64,000 nt of DNA. It comes from CAZHAX01 sp964530325. Its GTDB lineage: Bacteria; Chloroflexota; Anaerolineae; B4-G1. This document shows positions 19,226-28,747 of this stretch, in pieces. Within the stretch, counting starts at the first letter, position 1; every line of letters starts with the position of its first letter. Both the position numbers and the translations under genes were made by a program. The stretch is taken from contig CAZHAX010000003.1 of the NCBI GenBank assembly GCA_964530325.1, positions 62,001-126,000 on the forward strand, written 5' to 3'. Below the pieces are notes generated by a model that worked only from the letters and a program-made list of their open reading frames with translations, was not told where the DNA came from and searched no databases.

Positions 19226-19307
19226 CAGCGCCCTCAGACACAACCCAAAGGAGAGAGTATGCACCTCAACTCCCTCCTTGAGTCGCACGCCTTGGCGACG
19301 GACTCGA

Positions 19308-19616
19308 CTACGACTTGATCTCGATATCCACACCTGCGGGCAGATTCAACCGCATCAGCGAGTCGATCGTCTTGTTGTCCGGCTCGATGACATCGATGAG
19401 TCGCTTGTGCGTGCGGATCTCGAAGTGCTCGTGTGAGTCCTTGTCGATGAACGTAGAGCGCCGCACAGTGAAGCGCTCGATCCTCGTCGGCAGAGGCACG
19501 GGCCCTACTACAGTGGCGCCGGTGCGCTCGGCCGCCTCGACGATGCGCTTGGCCGATTCATCGATCACTCGATGATCGTAGCCCTTCAACCGGATGCGGA
19601 TCCTCTGCTTGGCCAT
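19308..19616 (-). CDS. rpsJ: 30S ribosomal protein S10
   Basis: 102 residues. [39 protein letters not shown] and the C-terminal [14 protein letters not shown] are diagnostic. Besides its role in the 30S head, S10 (NusE) works in transcription antitermination. It follows tuf by 10 nt. Confidence 0.97.
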   Translation of the reverse strand: MAKQRIRIRLKGYDHRVIDESAKRIVEAAERTGATVVGPVPLPTRIERFTVRRSTFIDKDSHEHFEIRTHKRLIDVIEPDNKTIDSLMRLNLPAGVDIEIKS

Positions 19617-19626
19617 TCGTTGCCTG

Positions 19627-20844
19627 CTAGTCCAGGAGCTTGGTGATGACTCCAGCCCCTACAGTCAGACCACCCTCGCGGATGGCGAACCGGAACCCTT
19701 CTTCGATCGCGACAGGCTCAATCAGCTTGACCTCGAGATTGACGCTGTCGCCCGGCATGACCATCTCAACACCCTCGGGCAGCGTGATCTCGCCGGTGAC
19801 GTCCATGGTGCGGACGTAGAACTGAGGACGGTAGCCAGTGAAGAACGCCTTGTGGCGGCCGCCCTCTTCCTTCGTCAGCACGTAGACCTCGCTCATGAAG
19901 TGCTTCTGGGGCTTGATCGTGCCGGGAATGGCCACGACCTGCCCGCGCTGCACCTCGTCCCTATCGACGCCTCTCAGCAGCAGGCCGGCATTGTCGCCCG
20001 CCACCACTTTGTCCAGCGTCTTGTGGAACATCTCCATCGAGGTCACCACAGTCTTGCGTGTATCCTCGGTCAGACCGACGATCTCGACATCGGTCATGGG
20101 CACCATCGAGCCGCGCTCCACGCGGCCGGTCACTACCGTGCCCCGGCCCTTGATCGAGAACACGTCCTCGATGGGCATGAGGAACGGCTTGTCCTCGTCG
20201 CGCTCCGGCGTCGGCACGTAGCTATCGATCGCCCGCATCAGCTCCCAGATGCACTGGTACTCCGGCGCGTCCGGGTCGGTGCTGTCGCTCTGCAGAGCCT
20301 GCAGGGCACTGCCCCGCACGATGGGGGTCTCCTCGCGCGGGAACTTGTACTTGCCCAGAACGTCCCGCACTTCCTCCTCGACGAGCGCCAGCAGCTCCTC
20401 ATCTTCCATCAGGTCCGCCTTGTTCAGGAAGACGACAATAGCAGGAACGTTCACCTGACGGGCCAGCAGCACGTGCTCACGCGTCTGCGGCATCGGGCCG
20501 TCCGCTGCGGAGACCACGAGGATCGCCCCGTCCATCTGGGCCGCACCGGTGATCATGTTCTTGATGTAGTCCCGGTGACCGGGGCAATCGATGTGGGCGT
20601 AGTGCCGATTGTCGGTCTCATACTCGACGTGCGCAATGGCCACGGTGAGGATCTTGGTGGCGTCGCGGCGGAACATCTTCGCGTCCGCCTTTGCCACCTG
20701 GTCGTAGTCCTGCGCTTCGGCCAGACCCTTGAGTGCCAGCACCTTGGTAATGGCGGCAGTCAAGGTCGTCTTACCGTGATCGATGTGCCCGATCGTGCCC
20801 ACGTTGACATGCGGCTTTGTGCGTTCGTACTTTGCTTTTGCCAT
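19627..20844 (-). CDS. tuf: Elongation factor Tu with an atypical switch I
   Basis: 405 residues, full length, in the canonical fusA-tuf-rpsJ position. It carries aminoacyl-tRNA to the ribosome as a GTP complex. The P-loop [14 protein letters not shown] with the catalytic His, NKAD and SAL nucleotide-binding motifs, and domain 2/3 blocks ([34 protein letters not shown]) are intact. Switch I is unusual: the nearly universal ARGITI is replaced by ATKILTV (residues about 62-68), and the preceding loop [15 protein letters not shown] is several residues longer than normal. The Mg-ligand Thr seems kept. The next motif is DCPGHRDY instead of DCPGHADY. I cannot tell whether another tuf exists elsewhere. 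Confidence 0.93.
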   Translation of the reverse strand: MAKAKYERTKPHVNVGTIGHIDHGKTTLTAAITKVLALKGLAEAQDYDQVAKADAKMFRRDATKILTVAIAHVEYETDNRHYAHIDCPGHRDYIKNMITGAAQMDGAILVVSAADGPMPQTREHVLLARQVNVPAIVVFLNKADLMEDEELLALVEEEVRDVLGKYKFPREETPIVRGSALQALQSDSTDPDAPEYQCIWELMRAIDSYVPTPERDEDKPFLMPIEDVFSIKGRGTVVTGRVERGSMVPMTDVEIVGLTEDTRKTVVTSMEMFHKTLDKVVAGDNAGLLLRGVDRDEVQRGQVVAIPGTIKPQKHFMSEVYVLTKEEGGRHKAFFTGYRPQFYVRTMDVTGEITLPEGVEMVMPGDSVNLEVKLIEPVAIEEGFRFAIREGGLTVGAGVITKLLD

Positions 20845-20870
20845 TTCTCGCTCCTTTCACACAGACAAGC

Positions 20871-22949
20871 TCACCAGCCAGCGCCGTGCACGACGGCTTC
20901 CATCCGCTGCTGGTCCACCTTTGCGAAGTGATGAAACTCCATGGTGAACGTGCCTCGTCCCTGCGTCAGGCTGCGCACGTCCGTCGCGTACCCGAACACC
21001 TTCGCCAGTGGCACAAACGCTCGTATAGCCTGCAAACCTCCTGCTCGAGAACTGACCCCATTGATGTCCGCTCCCCGAGCGTTCAAGTCACCCATAACCT
21101 CGCCTAGGTAGTCCTCTGGAACAACCGTCTCCAGATCCATGACCGGCTCAAGAAGAGTCGGCTCGGCAGCCTCCATCGCCTCGTTGCAGGCCTTTGTTGC
21201 AGCGACTTTGAAGGCCAACTCGGAAGCGGCGTCTTCATCCACCTCGGCGTCAAGCAGCCGTACCTTCACACCAACAACCCGGTATCCCGACAATGTACCG
21301 CTCTCAAGCGCCTCCTGACAGCCCCTCTCGGCGGCGGCCAGGTACTCCGGCGCCAGCGCTTTGCCTCGCGATCCGTCCTCGAACAAGAAACCCTCGTCGC
21401 TCGATAGCGGTTCGAGCTCCAGCCGGACGCGCCCGAAGTGCATCCGGCCGCCGGTCTGCTTCTCGAACAGACCCTCCGCTTCGGCCCGCCGGGTCACCGT
21501 CTCCCGGTAGCTGACGCGGGGGCGGCTGACTCTCCCGCTGACCCCGAACTCGCGGAGTAGCCGGTCGGTCAGTATCTCCAGGTGCAGCTCCCCCATCCCG
21601 GAGATCAACGTCTGGCCGGTTCCCTCGTCCACCTCGACGATGAAGGTGGGGTCCTCGAGGGCCAGTCGATCCAGCGCCTCGTTCAGCTTGTCCAGGTCGG
21701 CCGCCGTCTTTGGCTCAATCGCCACCGAGATCACCGGCTCCGGAAAGGCAATCGACTCCAGAACGATCGGCCCGTCCGGCGCACAGAGCGTCTCCCCAGT
21801 CCGCGTGTGCTTGAGCCCCAGCGCGGCTCCGATGTCACCGGCAGAGAGCTCGTCGATCTCCTCTCGACGGTCGGCAAACATCCGCAGAAGCTTGCCGATC
21901 CGCTCTCGTTTGCCTACGCTGGCGTTGTTGACTCTTGCTCCAGTCTTGACCTTGCCGGAGTAGACCCTGAGATAGGCCAACCCCCCGACGTACTGATCCG
22001 TCGCGATCTTGAAGACCAGAGCAGCCATCGGCTCTTCTGGATCCGCCGCCCTCGACTCCACCTTCTTGGTGAAGGGGTTCTCGCCCTCCACCGGTGGGAT
22101 GTCCAGAGGAGACGGCAGGAAGTCGACTACTGCGTCCAGCACAGGCTGGATACCCTTGTTGCGCAGAGCCGATCCGCACAGAACCGGATGCAGATGCCCA
22201 GCCAGCGTCGCCTTGCGCAGCGCGCTGCGAAGGCCATCCGCGGGGAGCTCCTGCCCCTCCAGATAGAGCGCCATCAGCTGGTCGTCCGTCTCGACGATCT
22301 GCTCCAGGGCTCGCTCGCGGGCCGCCAGCGCTGCCTCTCTCACCTGATCCGGAATCTCCTCGGTCGTCGGTGACTGGCCGAGCTCGTCCTGCCAGATGAT
22401 GGCCTTCATCTCGAGAAGGTCGACCACGCCGCGGAAGTCAGACTCAGCTCCGATCGGCCACTGAATGGCCACCGGATTGGCGTCTAGCCGCTCCCGTATG
22501 GTGTCGACCGCGTGGGCGAAGTCGGCGCCCAGCTTGTCCATCTTGTTAATGAACGCTACGAGAGGCACGCGAAAGCTTCGTGCCTGTCGCCAAACCGTCT
22601 CCGACTGAGGTTCTACGCCGGCCGCCGCGTCGAAAACGACTACAGCTCCGTCCAGCACGCGCAGGCTGCGCTGCACCTCTGCCGTGAAATCAATGTGCCC
22701 TGGTGTGTCTACGATGTTGATCTGGCAATCGCGCCAGAAGCAAGTGACCGCGGCAGCGGTGATCGTGATCCCCCGCTCCCGCTCCTGAGCCATCCAGTCC
22801 GTGACAGTCGTGCCCGCATCCACGTTTCCCATCCGGTGGGTGCGACCGCTGTAGAAGAGGACGCGCTCAGTCGTCGTCGTCTTGCCCGCATCGATGTGGG
22901 CGATGATTCCGATGTTTCTAACGTGCTGTAGCGGCTGCCCTACGGCCAT
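20871..22949 (-). CDS. fusA: Elongation factor G
   Basis: 692 residues, full length. Translocase GTPase with P-loop [13 protein letters not shown], switch [29 protein letters not shown], and the domain IV block [14 protein letters not shown] with [16 protein letters not shown]-terminal [15 protein letters not shown] is typical. Unlike the EF-Tu next to it, its switch I is standard. It lies 26 nt upstream of tuf. Confidence 0.97.
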   Translation of the reverse strand: MAVGQPLQHVRNIGIIAHIDAGKTTTTERVLFYSGRTHRMGNVDAGTTVTDWMAQERERGITITAAAVTCFWRDCQINIVDTPGHIDFTAEVQRSLRVLDGAVVVFDAAAGVEPQSETVWRQARSFRVPLVAFINKMDKLGADFAHAVDTIRERLDANPVAIQWPIGAESDFRGVVDLLEMKAIIWQDELGQSPTTEEIPDQVREAALAARERALEQIVETDDQLMALYLEGQELPADGLRSALRKATLAGHLHPVLCGSALRNKGIQPVLDAVVDFLPSPLDIPPVEGENPFTKKVESRAADPEEPMAALVFKIATDQYVGGLAYLRVYSGKVKTGARVNNASVGKRERIGKLLRMFADRREEIDELSAGDIGAALGLKHTRTGETLCAPDGPIVLESIAFPEPVISVAIEPKTAADLDKLNEALDRLALEDPTFIVEVDEGTGQTLISGMGELHLEILTDRLLREFGVSGRVSRPRVSYRETVTRRAEAEGLFEKQTGGRMHFGRVRLELEPLSSDEGFLFEDGSRGKALAPEYLAAAERGCQEALESGTLSGYRVVGVKVRLLDAEVDEDAASELAFKVAATKACNEAMEAAEPTLLEPVMDLETVVPEDYLGEVMGDLNARGADINGVSSRAGGLQAIRAFVPLAKVFGYATDVRSLTQGRGTFTMEFHHFAKVDQQRMEAVVHGAGW

Positions 22950-22988
22950 GACTTGCCACTCAGGTGCAGACGCAATGTCCGGCTAGCA

Positions 22989-23459
22989 CTACCAGCGGTA
23001 GTGGGCAAAGGCCTTGTTGGCCTCGGCCATGCGGTGCGTATCCTCCCTCTTCTTCACCGCTGCCCCGGCGCCGCCTGCCGCTTCGACCAGCTCTCCGGCC
23101 AGTTTCTCCGCCATCGTCTTGCCAGGGCGGCTGCGTGCCGCTGCCAGCAGCCAGCGCAGGGCCAGACTGGTTCGTCGATTCGGAGCCACCTCGACCGGGA
23201 TCTGGTAGGTCGATCCACCCACCCGGCGGGGCTTGACCTCAAGCACAGGCCCGATGTTGTTCAGAGCATCATCCACCACTTCCACAGGCGCCTTCTTGGT
23301 GCGCTCGGCCACGATGTCCAGCGCATCGTACACGATCCGCGAGGCAGTACTCTTGCGGCCTTCCTGCATCACCCGGTTGATGAGCTGGGACACAGCCACA
23401 CTCCCGTGTCTTACGTCCGGCTTGATACTGCGCTTGGGTGGCCTGCTACGTCGTGGCAT
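22989..23459 (-). CDS. rpsG: 30S ribosomal protein S7
   Basis: 156 residues from ATG 23459 ([15 protein letters not shown]), the standard length. Family blocks: [39 protein letters not shown] segment and [14 protein letters not shown] at the C-terminus. S7 nucleates 30S head assembly and often regulates the str operon. Longer frames upstream lie in rpsL. Confidence 0.96.
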   Translation of the reverse strand: MPRRSRPPKRSIKPDVRHGSVAVSQLINRVMQEGRKSTASRIVYDALDIVAERTKKAPVEVVDDALNNIGPVLEVKPRRVGGSTYQIPVEVAPNRRTSLALRWLLAAARSRPGKTMAEKLAGELVEAAGGAGAAVKKREDTHRMAEANKAFAHYRW

Positions 23460-23478
23460 TGTTGCCTGCTCCGCTCTC

Positions 23479-23895
23479 TTACTTGGGTCGCTTCGTGCCG
23501 TACTTCGACCGCTGCTTCGACCGCCCGTCCACACCGGCTGAGTCGATAGCGCCGCGGACGACGTGGTAGCGAACACCGGGCAGGTCCTTGACACGCCCGC
23601 CGCGCACCAGCACGACCGAGTGCTCCTGCAAAGTGTGCCCCTCGCCCGGAATGTAGGCGGTTACCTCGATGCCGTTGGTCAGGCGGACGCGGGCAATCTT
23701 GCGCAGCGCAGAGTTCGGCTTCTTCGGCGTCATCGTGCGCACCTGAGTGCACACGCCACGCTTCTGCGGGGCGCCCTGGTCCGTACGCCCGCGCCGCTGC
23801 TTCAACGAGTTGAACGTATACTGCAGCGCCGGCGCCTTGTACTTGCGCGGCTTCGGCTTTCTTCCCTTGCGTACTAACTGGTTGACTGTCGGCAC
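23479..23895 (-). CDS. rpsL: 30S ribosomal protein S12
   Basis: 138 residues from GTG 23895, with GAGGGG 8 nt upstream and the family N-terminus [14 protein letters not shown]. The decoding loops [11 protein letters not shown] and [17 protein letters not shown] are wild-type in the streptomycin-determining Lys and Pro positions. It is the first gene of the str-S10-spc-alpha run; a strong promoter lies at 24044-24071. Confidence 0.97.
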   Translation of the reverse strand: MPTVNQLVRKGRKPKPRKYKAPALQYTFNSLKQRRGRTDQGAPQKRGVCTQVRTMTPKKPNSALRKIARVRLTNGIEVTAYIPGEGHTLQEHSVVLVRGGRVKDLPGVRYHVVRGAIDSAGVDGRSKQRSKYGTKRPK

Positions 23896-23926
23896 GATCT
23901 TCCCCTCAATACCATACGTGACTGAA

Positions 23927-23956
23927 GAAGGCCATCCCACCGCACCGATGGCCTTC
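23927..23956 (-). other. Hairpin in the rpsL leader
   Basis: A perfect 10-bp stem GAAGGCCATC/GATGGCCTTC with a 10-nt loop lies 31 nt upstream of the rpsL GTG, followed by TTC on the coding strand. It sits downstream of the 24044-24071 promoter, so it could be an attenuator or a ribosomal protein binding site. Function inferred. Confidence 0.45.
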
Positions 23957-24043
23957 CCAAACGATACCAGCGCTCAGACTACCGTTATCAGTTGTCAACC
24001 GGGCAGCAGGGGTTTTCGCTGCTAGCCCTGACGCCGATTGAGC

Positions 24044-24071
24044 ATTCTACCATGGACTGCCAACTTGTCAA
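24044..24071 (-). promoter_or_regulatory. Promoter of the rpsL superoperon
   Basis: On the minus strand -35 TTGACA (24066-24071), 16-bp spacer, -10 TAGAAT (24044-24049). It lies just after the rpoB stop and about 150 nt before rpsL, so the superoperon can be transcribed independently of rpoB. Confidence 0.75.
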
Positions 24072-24117
24072 TGACGCCTGGGCGTCCTTCCGGCCGGCAA
24101 CCCGTGGCTCTGCTCCT

Positions 24118-27100
24118 CTAGCGACCCGTCCCTCCCAGACTCAACAGGCCCATGCCCAGTCTGGGAACCTTCGCCTTCTGCTCGTCCTTGCCGAAGTGGA
24201 GGACCTCGCCATCTTCGGTTACCGCCTCGACCGCCAGGCCCAGGCTCTGCAGCTCCTTCACGAGCACCTTGAATGAGGCAGGGACGCCCGGCTCCATCAC
24301 CGGCTCTCCCTTGACGATCGCCTCGTATGTCTTCACCCGGCCCTGCACGTCGTCGGACTTGATGGTGAGCATCTCCTGCAGCGCGTGAGCAGCACCGTAG
24401 GCCTCCAGCGCCCAGACCTCCATCTCGCCAAACCTCTGTCCGCCAAACTGGGCCTTGCCGCCGAGCGGCTGCTGGGTCACCAGGCTGTAAGGGCCGGTCG
24501 AGCGCGCGTGCACCTTATCCTCGACCAGGTGGGCCAGCTTCATCATGTAGATGACACCGACGGTCACCGGCCGGTCGAACGGCTTGCCGGTCTTCCCATC
24601 ATAGAGCATCATCGTGCCCAGAGTGGGGAGCGGCTCGCCGGTCTCCAGGCCCACCTTCGTAGCCATCTCGACAACCGTTTCGTCGTTCTTGCCAGACGCA
24701 TCCTTGCCGTGATCCTCGAGCCAGATTCGCAGGCAGGCAATGCGGGCCTTCTCGTCCGCGATGGCCCGCTCGGCAAGAGTGCGGTTGTCGTCCTCGTAGG
24801 AAAGCAGATCCTTGGGATCGTACCCCCGCTCCACCATCCACTCGTGCAGAGCCGCCCGGCGAGCGTAAACTCGCTCGGTCATCAGCCTGTCGATGTCATA
24901 GTCCCGTTCAGCCAGCCAGGCCACCAGGTAGAGCCGTCTGGCCTCCTCGTCGTCCTTGAGCAATTCCAGATCGTACTCCTGATCCTTGAGCCAGATCCAG
25001 GCCCGCTCCGTGATCTCGCCCCAGGCCCGGTCCATCAGCCAGGCCCTGGCCAGCTCCGCCTCCACCTGTACCTCACCGGCGCCGTCGAAGACCGGTGTGA
25101 CTGCACGAAAACCGAGCCGGCTCGCCGCCCACCCCAGGTGGGTCTCGAGTATCTGGCCGATGTTCATGCGGCCCGGGACTCCCAGGGGATTGAGGATAAT
25201 GTCAATCGGCGTCCCGTCGCTCAGGAACGGCATATCCTGGACGGGAACGACCTTGGAAACGACGCCCTTGTTGCCGTGCCGGCCGGCCATCTTGTCGCCC
25301 TCAGAGAGCTTACGCACCTGAGCCACGCTAGTGCGCACCATCTTCTCGACGCCGGCCGGGAGATCGCGATGCTCCTCCCGATCGAAGACGCTGACGTCGA
25401 CCACCTTGCCGCGCTCGCCGTGGGGGAGGCGAAGGCTCGAATCCTTGACTTCCCGCGCCTTCTCCCCAAAGATGGCCCGCAGCAGTTTCTCCTCGGGGCT
25501 CAGCTCCTTCTCGCCCTTGGGAGTGATCTTGCCCACCAGGATATCGAGCGGCCCCACCTCGGCGCCGACGCGGACGACCCCTTCCTCGTCCAGGTCTTTG
25601 AGCGCCTCGTCGCCAACGTTCGGTATGTCGCGCGTGATCTCCTCCGGACCAAGCTTCGTATCACGCGCCTCGATCTCGTGCTTCTCGATGTGCACTGACG
25701 TGTACTTGTCATCCCGCACGAGCTGCTCGCTGATGAGGATAGCGTCCTCGAAGTTGCCCCCCTCCCACGAGATGAAGGCACAGAGGACGTTGTGGCCCAA
25801 CGCCAGCTCGCCCTCCTCCGTGCAGGAGCTGTCTGCAATGACCTGCCCCTGCTCCACCTTCTCGCCCTTCCACAGGACGGGACGCTGGTCTATGCATGTA
25901 CTCTGGTTCGACCGTTGGTACTTGCGCAGCGGATAGGAGCGCCGGCCCTTGGAGTGCCGAATCTTGATCTCATCTCCGGTGACCGATACAACCTGCCCCT
26001 TCTCTTCGGCCAGCACCACCTGCCCGGAATCAAGAGCGGCCCGCCACTCCATCCCGGTGGCCACGACCGGAGCCTCCGGCTTGATCAGCGGTACAGTCTG
26101 CCGCTGCATGTTCGAGCCCATCAGAGCCCGGTTCGCGTCGTCGTGCTCCAGAAAGGGAATTAGGGATGCAGACACGCCCACGATCTGGCAGGGAGCCACG
26201 TCGATGTAGTCGATGCGCTCCGGCGATGTGAAGAGGAATCGGTCCGAATGGCGCGCAGAGACTCGCGGATTGACGAACCGCCCCTTCGCATCCAGCTCGG
26301 CGTTCGCCTGGGCTATCGTGAAGCGATCCTCCTTGTCCGCGGAGAGATAGACCAGCTCGTCTGTGACGACAGGAACGATAGGCACTTCCTCCAGATCGAG
26401 CGCGGCGATTTCCTTCGCCAGCTTCGCCGTGATCTCGGTGCCGGCCTCGGCCACGACCTTGCCGCTCTTGCCGTCAACGATGTCCTCCCTGAGTTCTTGA
26501 CCCTCAAGGTCGGCCGCTTTCGGCGGAAGTGCTCGCACGACGCGGCGGTAGGGGGTCTCGATAAAGCCAAGGGGGTTCACCCGCGCGTGGGTGGCCAGCC
26601 GGCCGATGAGGCCGATGTTGGGACCCTCAGGGGTCTCGATCGGGCAGATTCGCCCGTAGTGGCTGTAGTGTACGTCGCGGACATCGAAGCCCGCGCGCTC
26701 ACGCCGCAGCCCTCCCGGGCCCAGCGCGGAGAGCGTCCGCTTGTGCGTCAGCTCGGCCAGAGGGTTCGTCTGCTCCATAAACTGGGAGAGCTGGCTGGAG
26801 CCGAAGAACTGGCGGACGGCGGCGACGACGGGGCGGATGTTGATCAGGTTGACCGGCGTCAGCGACTCCGCCTCGCGAATCGACATGCGCTCGACGACCA
26901 CCCTCTCCATACGGCGCAGGCCAATGCGCAGCTTGTTTTGGATCAGCTCACCAACCGTCTTCACCCGCCGGTTGCCCAGGTGGTCGATGTCGTCCGCATC
27001 CTCAATCCCGTTGTTGATACGGATGATGCGCTCCACCAGAGCCACGATATCCTGCTTGGTAACCGTGCGTCGCTCCGCAGGGATCTCCAGACCGAGACGC

Positions 27101-28020
27101 TGATTCAGCTTGTATCGGCCCACCGGCTGGAGGTCGTACCGCCTCGGGTCGAAGAGCTGCTGCTCCAGGTACTCTCGGGCGTTCTCCAGCTTGGCCGGAT
27201 CACCCGGCCGCATGCGGCGATATAGCTCCAGGAGAGCCTCGTCGGCCACAGTGCGGTCGTCCTTCGGCTCCCAGTTGGGCTCCTGGCGCATCGTGGTGGC
27301 AATGTACTGATGGTGCGGATTACTGTCGGCATCCCGGAAGAGCGCCTCCAGCTCTTCGTCAGCACCGGTCTTGAGAACGTCGCTCCCTGTGCCATCGTCA
27401 ACTGCAGCAAGAGCCCGCAGCAGGATGGTCACCGGCAGCTTCCGCTTGCGGTTGAACTTGACGGTAAGATAGTCGGACTTGCGGGTCTCGAACTCGAGCC
27501 AGGCACCGCGATCCGGGATCAGCTTCGCCTCGCCGAGCCGCCGTCCGGTGACGCGGTCCTCCTGGACATCGAAGTAGACGCCCGGCGATCGGATCAACTG
27601 GCTGACGACCACCCTCTCAGTCCCGTTGATGATGAAGGTGCCGTTCTCCGTCATCAGGGGGAAATCGCCGAGGAACATCTCGGACTCGATGATCTCGCCA
27701 GTCTCCCGGTTGTCGAGAACGACGTTGACGTACAGGGGAACTGCGTAGGTGATGTCCCGCTCCAGGCACTCCTCTACGGAGTACTTAGGCTCGCCGAAGT
27801 AGTAGGCGAGATTCTTGAACTGTGCCTCCTCGGCCCTGGAGCCGGGAAGGTAGAGTTTCAGATTGCCGTTGAAGCTCTCGATGGGGGAGATCTCGTCGAA
27901 CAGCTGGCGCAGCCCTTCAGTCTGGAACCATTCGAACGACGCCAGCTGGACCTCAATCAGGCCAGGCAGTCGCTCGGCGTCCGTCCTGTGGGCATACGAC
28001 TTGGTACCAAGAGCGGTCAT
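24118..28020 (-). CDS. rpoB: DNA-directed RNA polymerase beta subunit with a C-terminal-half insertion
   Basis: 1300 residues from ATG 28020, chosen for the GGGAGGAG ribosome-binding site just upstream. All main beta blocks are present: [20 protein letters not shown], the rifampicin region [20 protein letters not shown] with [28 protein letters not shown], the EDAILISE and GRHGNKGVV active-centre segments, and the [20 protein letters not shown] clamp connector. Between FDGAG (residue about 982) and DGKTG (about 1141) there are some 158 residues where about 30 are usual; the insert contains W-[LM]-x-[DE]-x-x-Y-D repeats. rpoC does not follow; rpsL is next after a 222-nt gap. The rifampicin region looks sensitive-type. 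Confidence 0.97.
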   Translation of the reverse strand: MTALGTKSYAHRTDAERLPGLIEVQLASFEWFQTEGLRQLFDEISPIESFNGNLKLYLPGSRAEEAQFKNLAYYFGEPKYSVEECLERDITYAVPLYVNVVLDNRETGEIIESEMFLGDFPLMTENGTFIINGTERVVVSQLIRSPGVYFDVQEDRVTGRRLGEAKLIPDRGAWLEFETRKSDYLTVKFNRKRKLPVTILLRALAAVDDGTGSDVLKTGADEELEALFRDADSNPHHQYIATTMRQEPNWEPKDDRTVADEALLELYRRMRPGDPAKLENAREYLEQQLFDPRRYDLQPVGRYKLNQRLGLEIPAERRTVTKQDIVALVERIIRINNGIEDADDIDHLGNRRVKTVGELIQNKLRIGLRRMERVVVERMSIREAESLTPVNLINIRPVVAAVRQFFGSSQLSQFMEQTNPLAELTHKRTLSALGPGGLRRERAGFDVRDVHYSHYGRICPIETPEGPNIGLIGRLATHARVNPLGFIETPYRRVVRALPPKAADLEGQELREDIVDGKSGKVVAEAGTEITAKLAKEIAALDLEEVPIVPVVTDELVYLSADKEDRFTIAQANAELDAKGRFVNPRVSARHSDRFLFTSPERIDYIDVAPCQIVGVSASLIPFLEHDDANRALMGSNMQRQTVPLIKPEAPVVATGMEWRAALDSGQVVLAEEKGQVVSVTGDEIKIRHSKGRRSYPLRKYQRSNQSTCIDQRPVLWKGEKVEQGQVIADSSCTEEGELALGHNVLCAFISWEGGNFEDAILISEQLVRDDKYTSVHIEKHEIEARDTKLGPEEITRDIPNVGDEALKDLDEEGVVRVGAEVGPLDILVGKITPKGEKELSPEEKLLRAIFGEKAREVKDSSLRLPHGERGKVVDVSVFDREEHRDLPAGVEKMVRTSVAQVRKLSEGDKMAGRHGNKGVVSKVVPVQDMPFLSDGTPIDIILNPLGVPGRMNIGQILETHLGWAASRLGFRAVTPVFDGAGEVQVEAELARAWLMDRAWGEITERAWIWLKDQEYDLELLKDDEEARRLYLVAWLAERDYDIDRLMTERVYARRAALHEWMVERGYDPKDLLSYEDDNRTLAERAIADEKARIACLRIWLEDHGKDASGKNDETVVEMATKVGLETGEPLPTLGTMMLYDGKTGKPFDRPVTVGVIYMMKLAHLVEDKVHARSTGPYSLVTQQPLGGKAQFGGQRFGEMEVWALEAYGAAHALQEMLTIKSDDVQGRVKTYEAIVKGEPVMEPGVPASFKVLVKELQSLGLAVEAVTEDGEVLHFGKDEQKAKVPRLGMGLLSLGGTGR

Positions 28021-28102
28021 CGTCTCCTCCCAGCGCAAATCAGGTGAAACAGTTGTTCCACCTGCCCGAGGCTTATGTCACGGGAACTATCAGCGAAATT
28101 AC

Positions 28103-28130
28103 ATTATACCATGCGCTAGCCGCGTGTCAA
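28103..28130 (-). promoter_or_regulatory. Promoter of rpoB
   Basis: Minus strand -35 TTGACA (28125-28130), 16-bp spacer, -10 TATAAT (28103-28108), an essentially consensus promoter about 80 nt upstream of the rpoB start. Confidence 0.85.
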
Positions 28131-28676
28131 TGGCACCGCCAGCGGATGTCACCGCAGATTGCGGAGCGCCCTGACGGCAGTTGAGAACTGTGCCCGAATG
28201 TAGGCTGCTCTAGTCTCTGTCTCGGCATCGAACAGCCTCGGCCCACGCTCTCCGTCGCCGCGAAGCAGCCCTCAAGAAGCCGTGCGGCTCGGTCCCAGAT
28301 AGACCACAGCGGCGGCGAGCGACGCGTGCTCGGGCCGGTCTCCGAAGCGTGCCCAGAGTCGGCGGTGCCCGCAAGCCCTGATCCACTCTCTCTCTGACTC
28401 CCCGGTCACGCATTCGCAATCCCCTCTTGAGCCTCAAGCCACCGCAGACGAGTCCACTCTTGAGCCTCTTTTGCCGTGTCACCCCACAGCGCGGGCTTGC
28501 CGACGCAAGAGCTGACCCCTGTCATACCGAATGGCTCCCAAGGACTCATCCGCAGGTCGGCCACACCTATTGGGAAGCAGCCGCCTTCCGCGGCAAGCCC
28601 GGCCGCACTCAACGAACGCAGCAGTCTCTTCGGAGAGTCAAGCCACTGCGATGTGGGCACGCCAGGGCCAACAAGA
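28131..28676. other. Gene-poor stretch between rpoB promoter and propeller lipoprotein gene
   Basis: About 545 bases without a convincing gene. A GTG-started 84-codon frame on the minus strand (28406-28660) has no recognisable motif and no good ribosome-binding site. The words CTCTTGAGCCTC occur twice (near 28423 and 28457), the first also as TTGAGCCTCAA. It may hold a decayed gene. No RNA gene was recognised. Confidence 0.4.
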
Positions 28677-28726
28677 TCGAGGCCGGGGGATCGCCGGCAC
28701 CTGCGCCAGCATCCCCCCGGCCTCGA
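28677..28726 (-). terminator. Hairpin terminator after the propeller lipoprotein gene
   Basis: A long GC-rich stem TCGAGGCCGGGGGAT pairs with ATCCCCCCGGCCTCGA across a loop of about 20 nt, followed on the minus strand by CTTGTTGG. It lies about 20 nt past the stop codon at 28748. Confidence 0.7.
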
Positions 28727-28747
28727 GAAGGCCCCACCCGGCTGGCG

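Noticed and set aside
19594..20931. Plus-strand frame of 445 codons
   Set aside because: Antisense to tuf; the tuf protein has all EF-Tu motifs.
24385..25698. Plus-strand frame of 437 codons
   Set aside because: Antisense to rpoB; no family motif.
28406..28660. Minus-strand 84-codon GTG frame and overlapping 28210-28482 frame
   Set aside because: No ribosome-binding site, no motif, biased composition. Kept only as an unexplained stretch.
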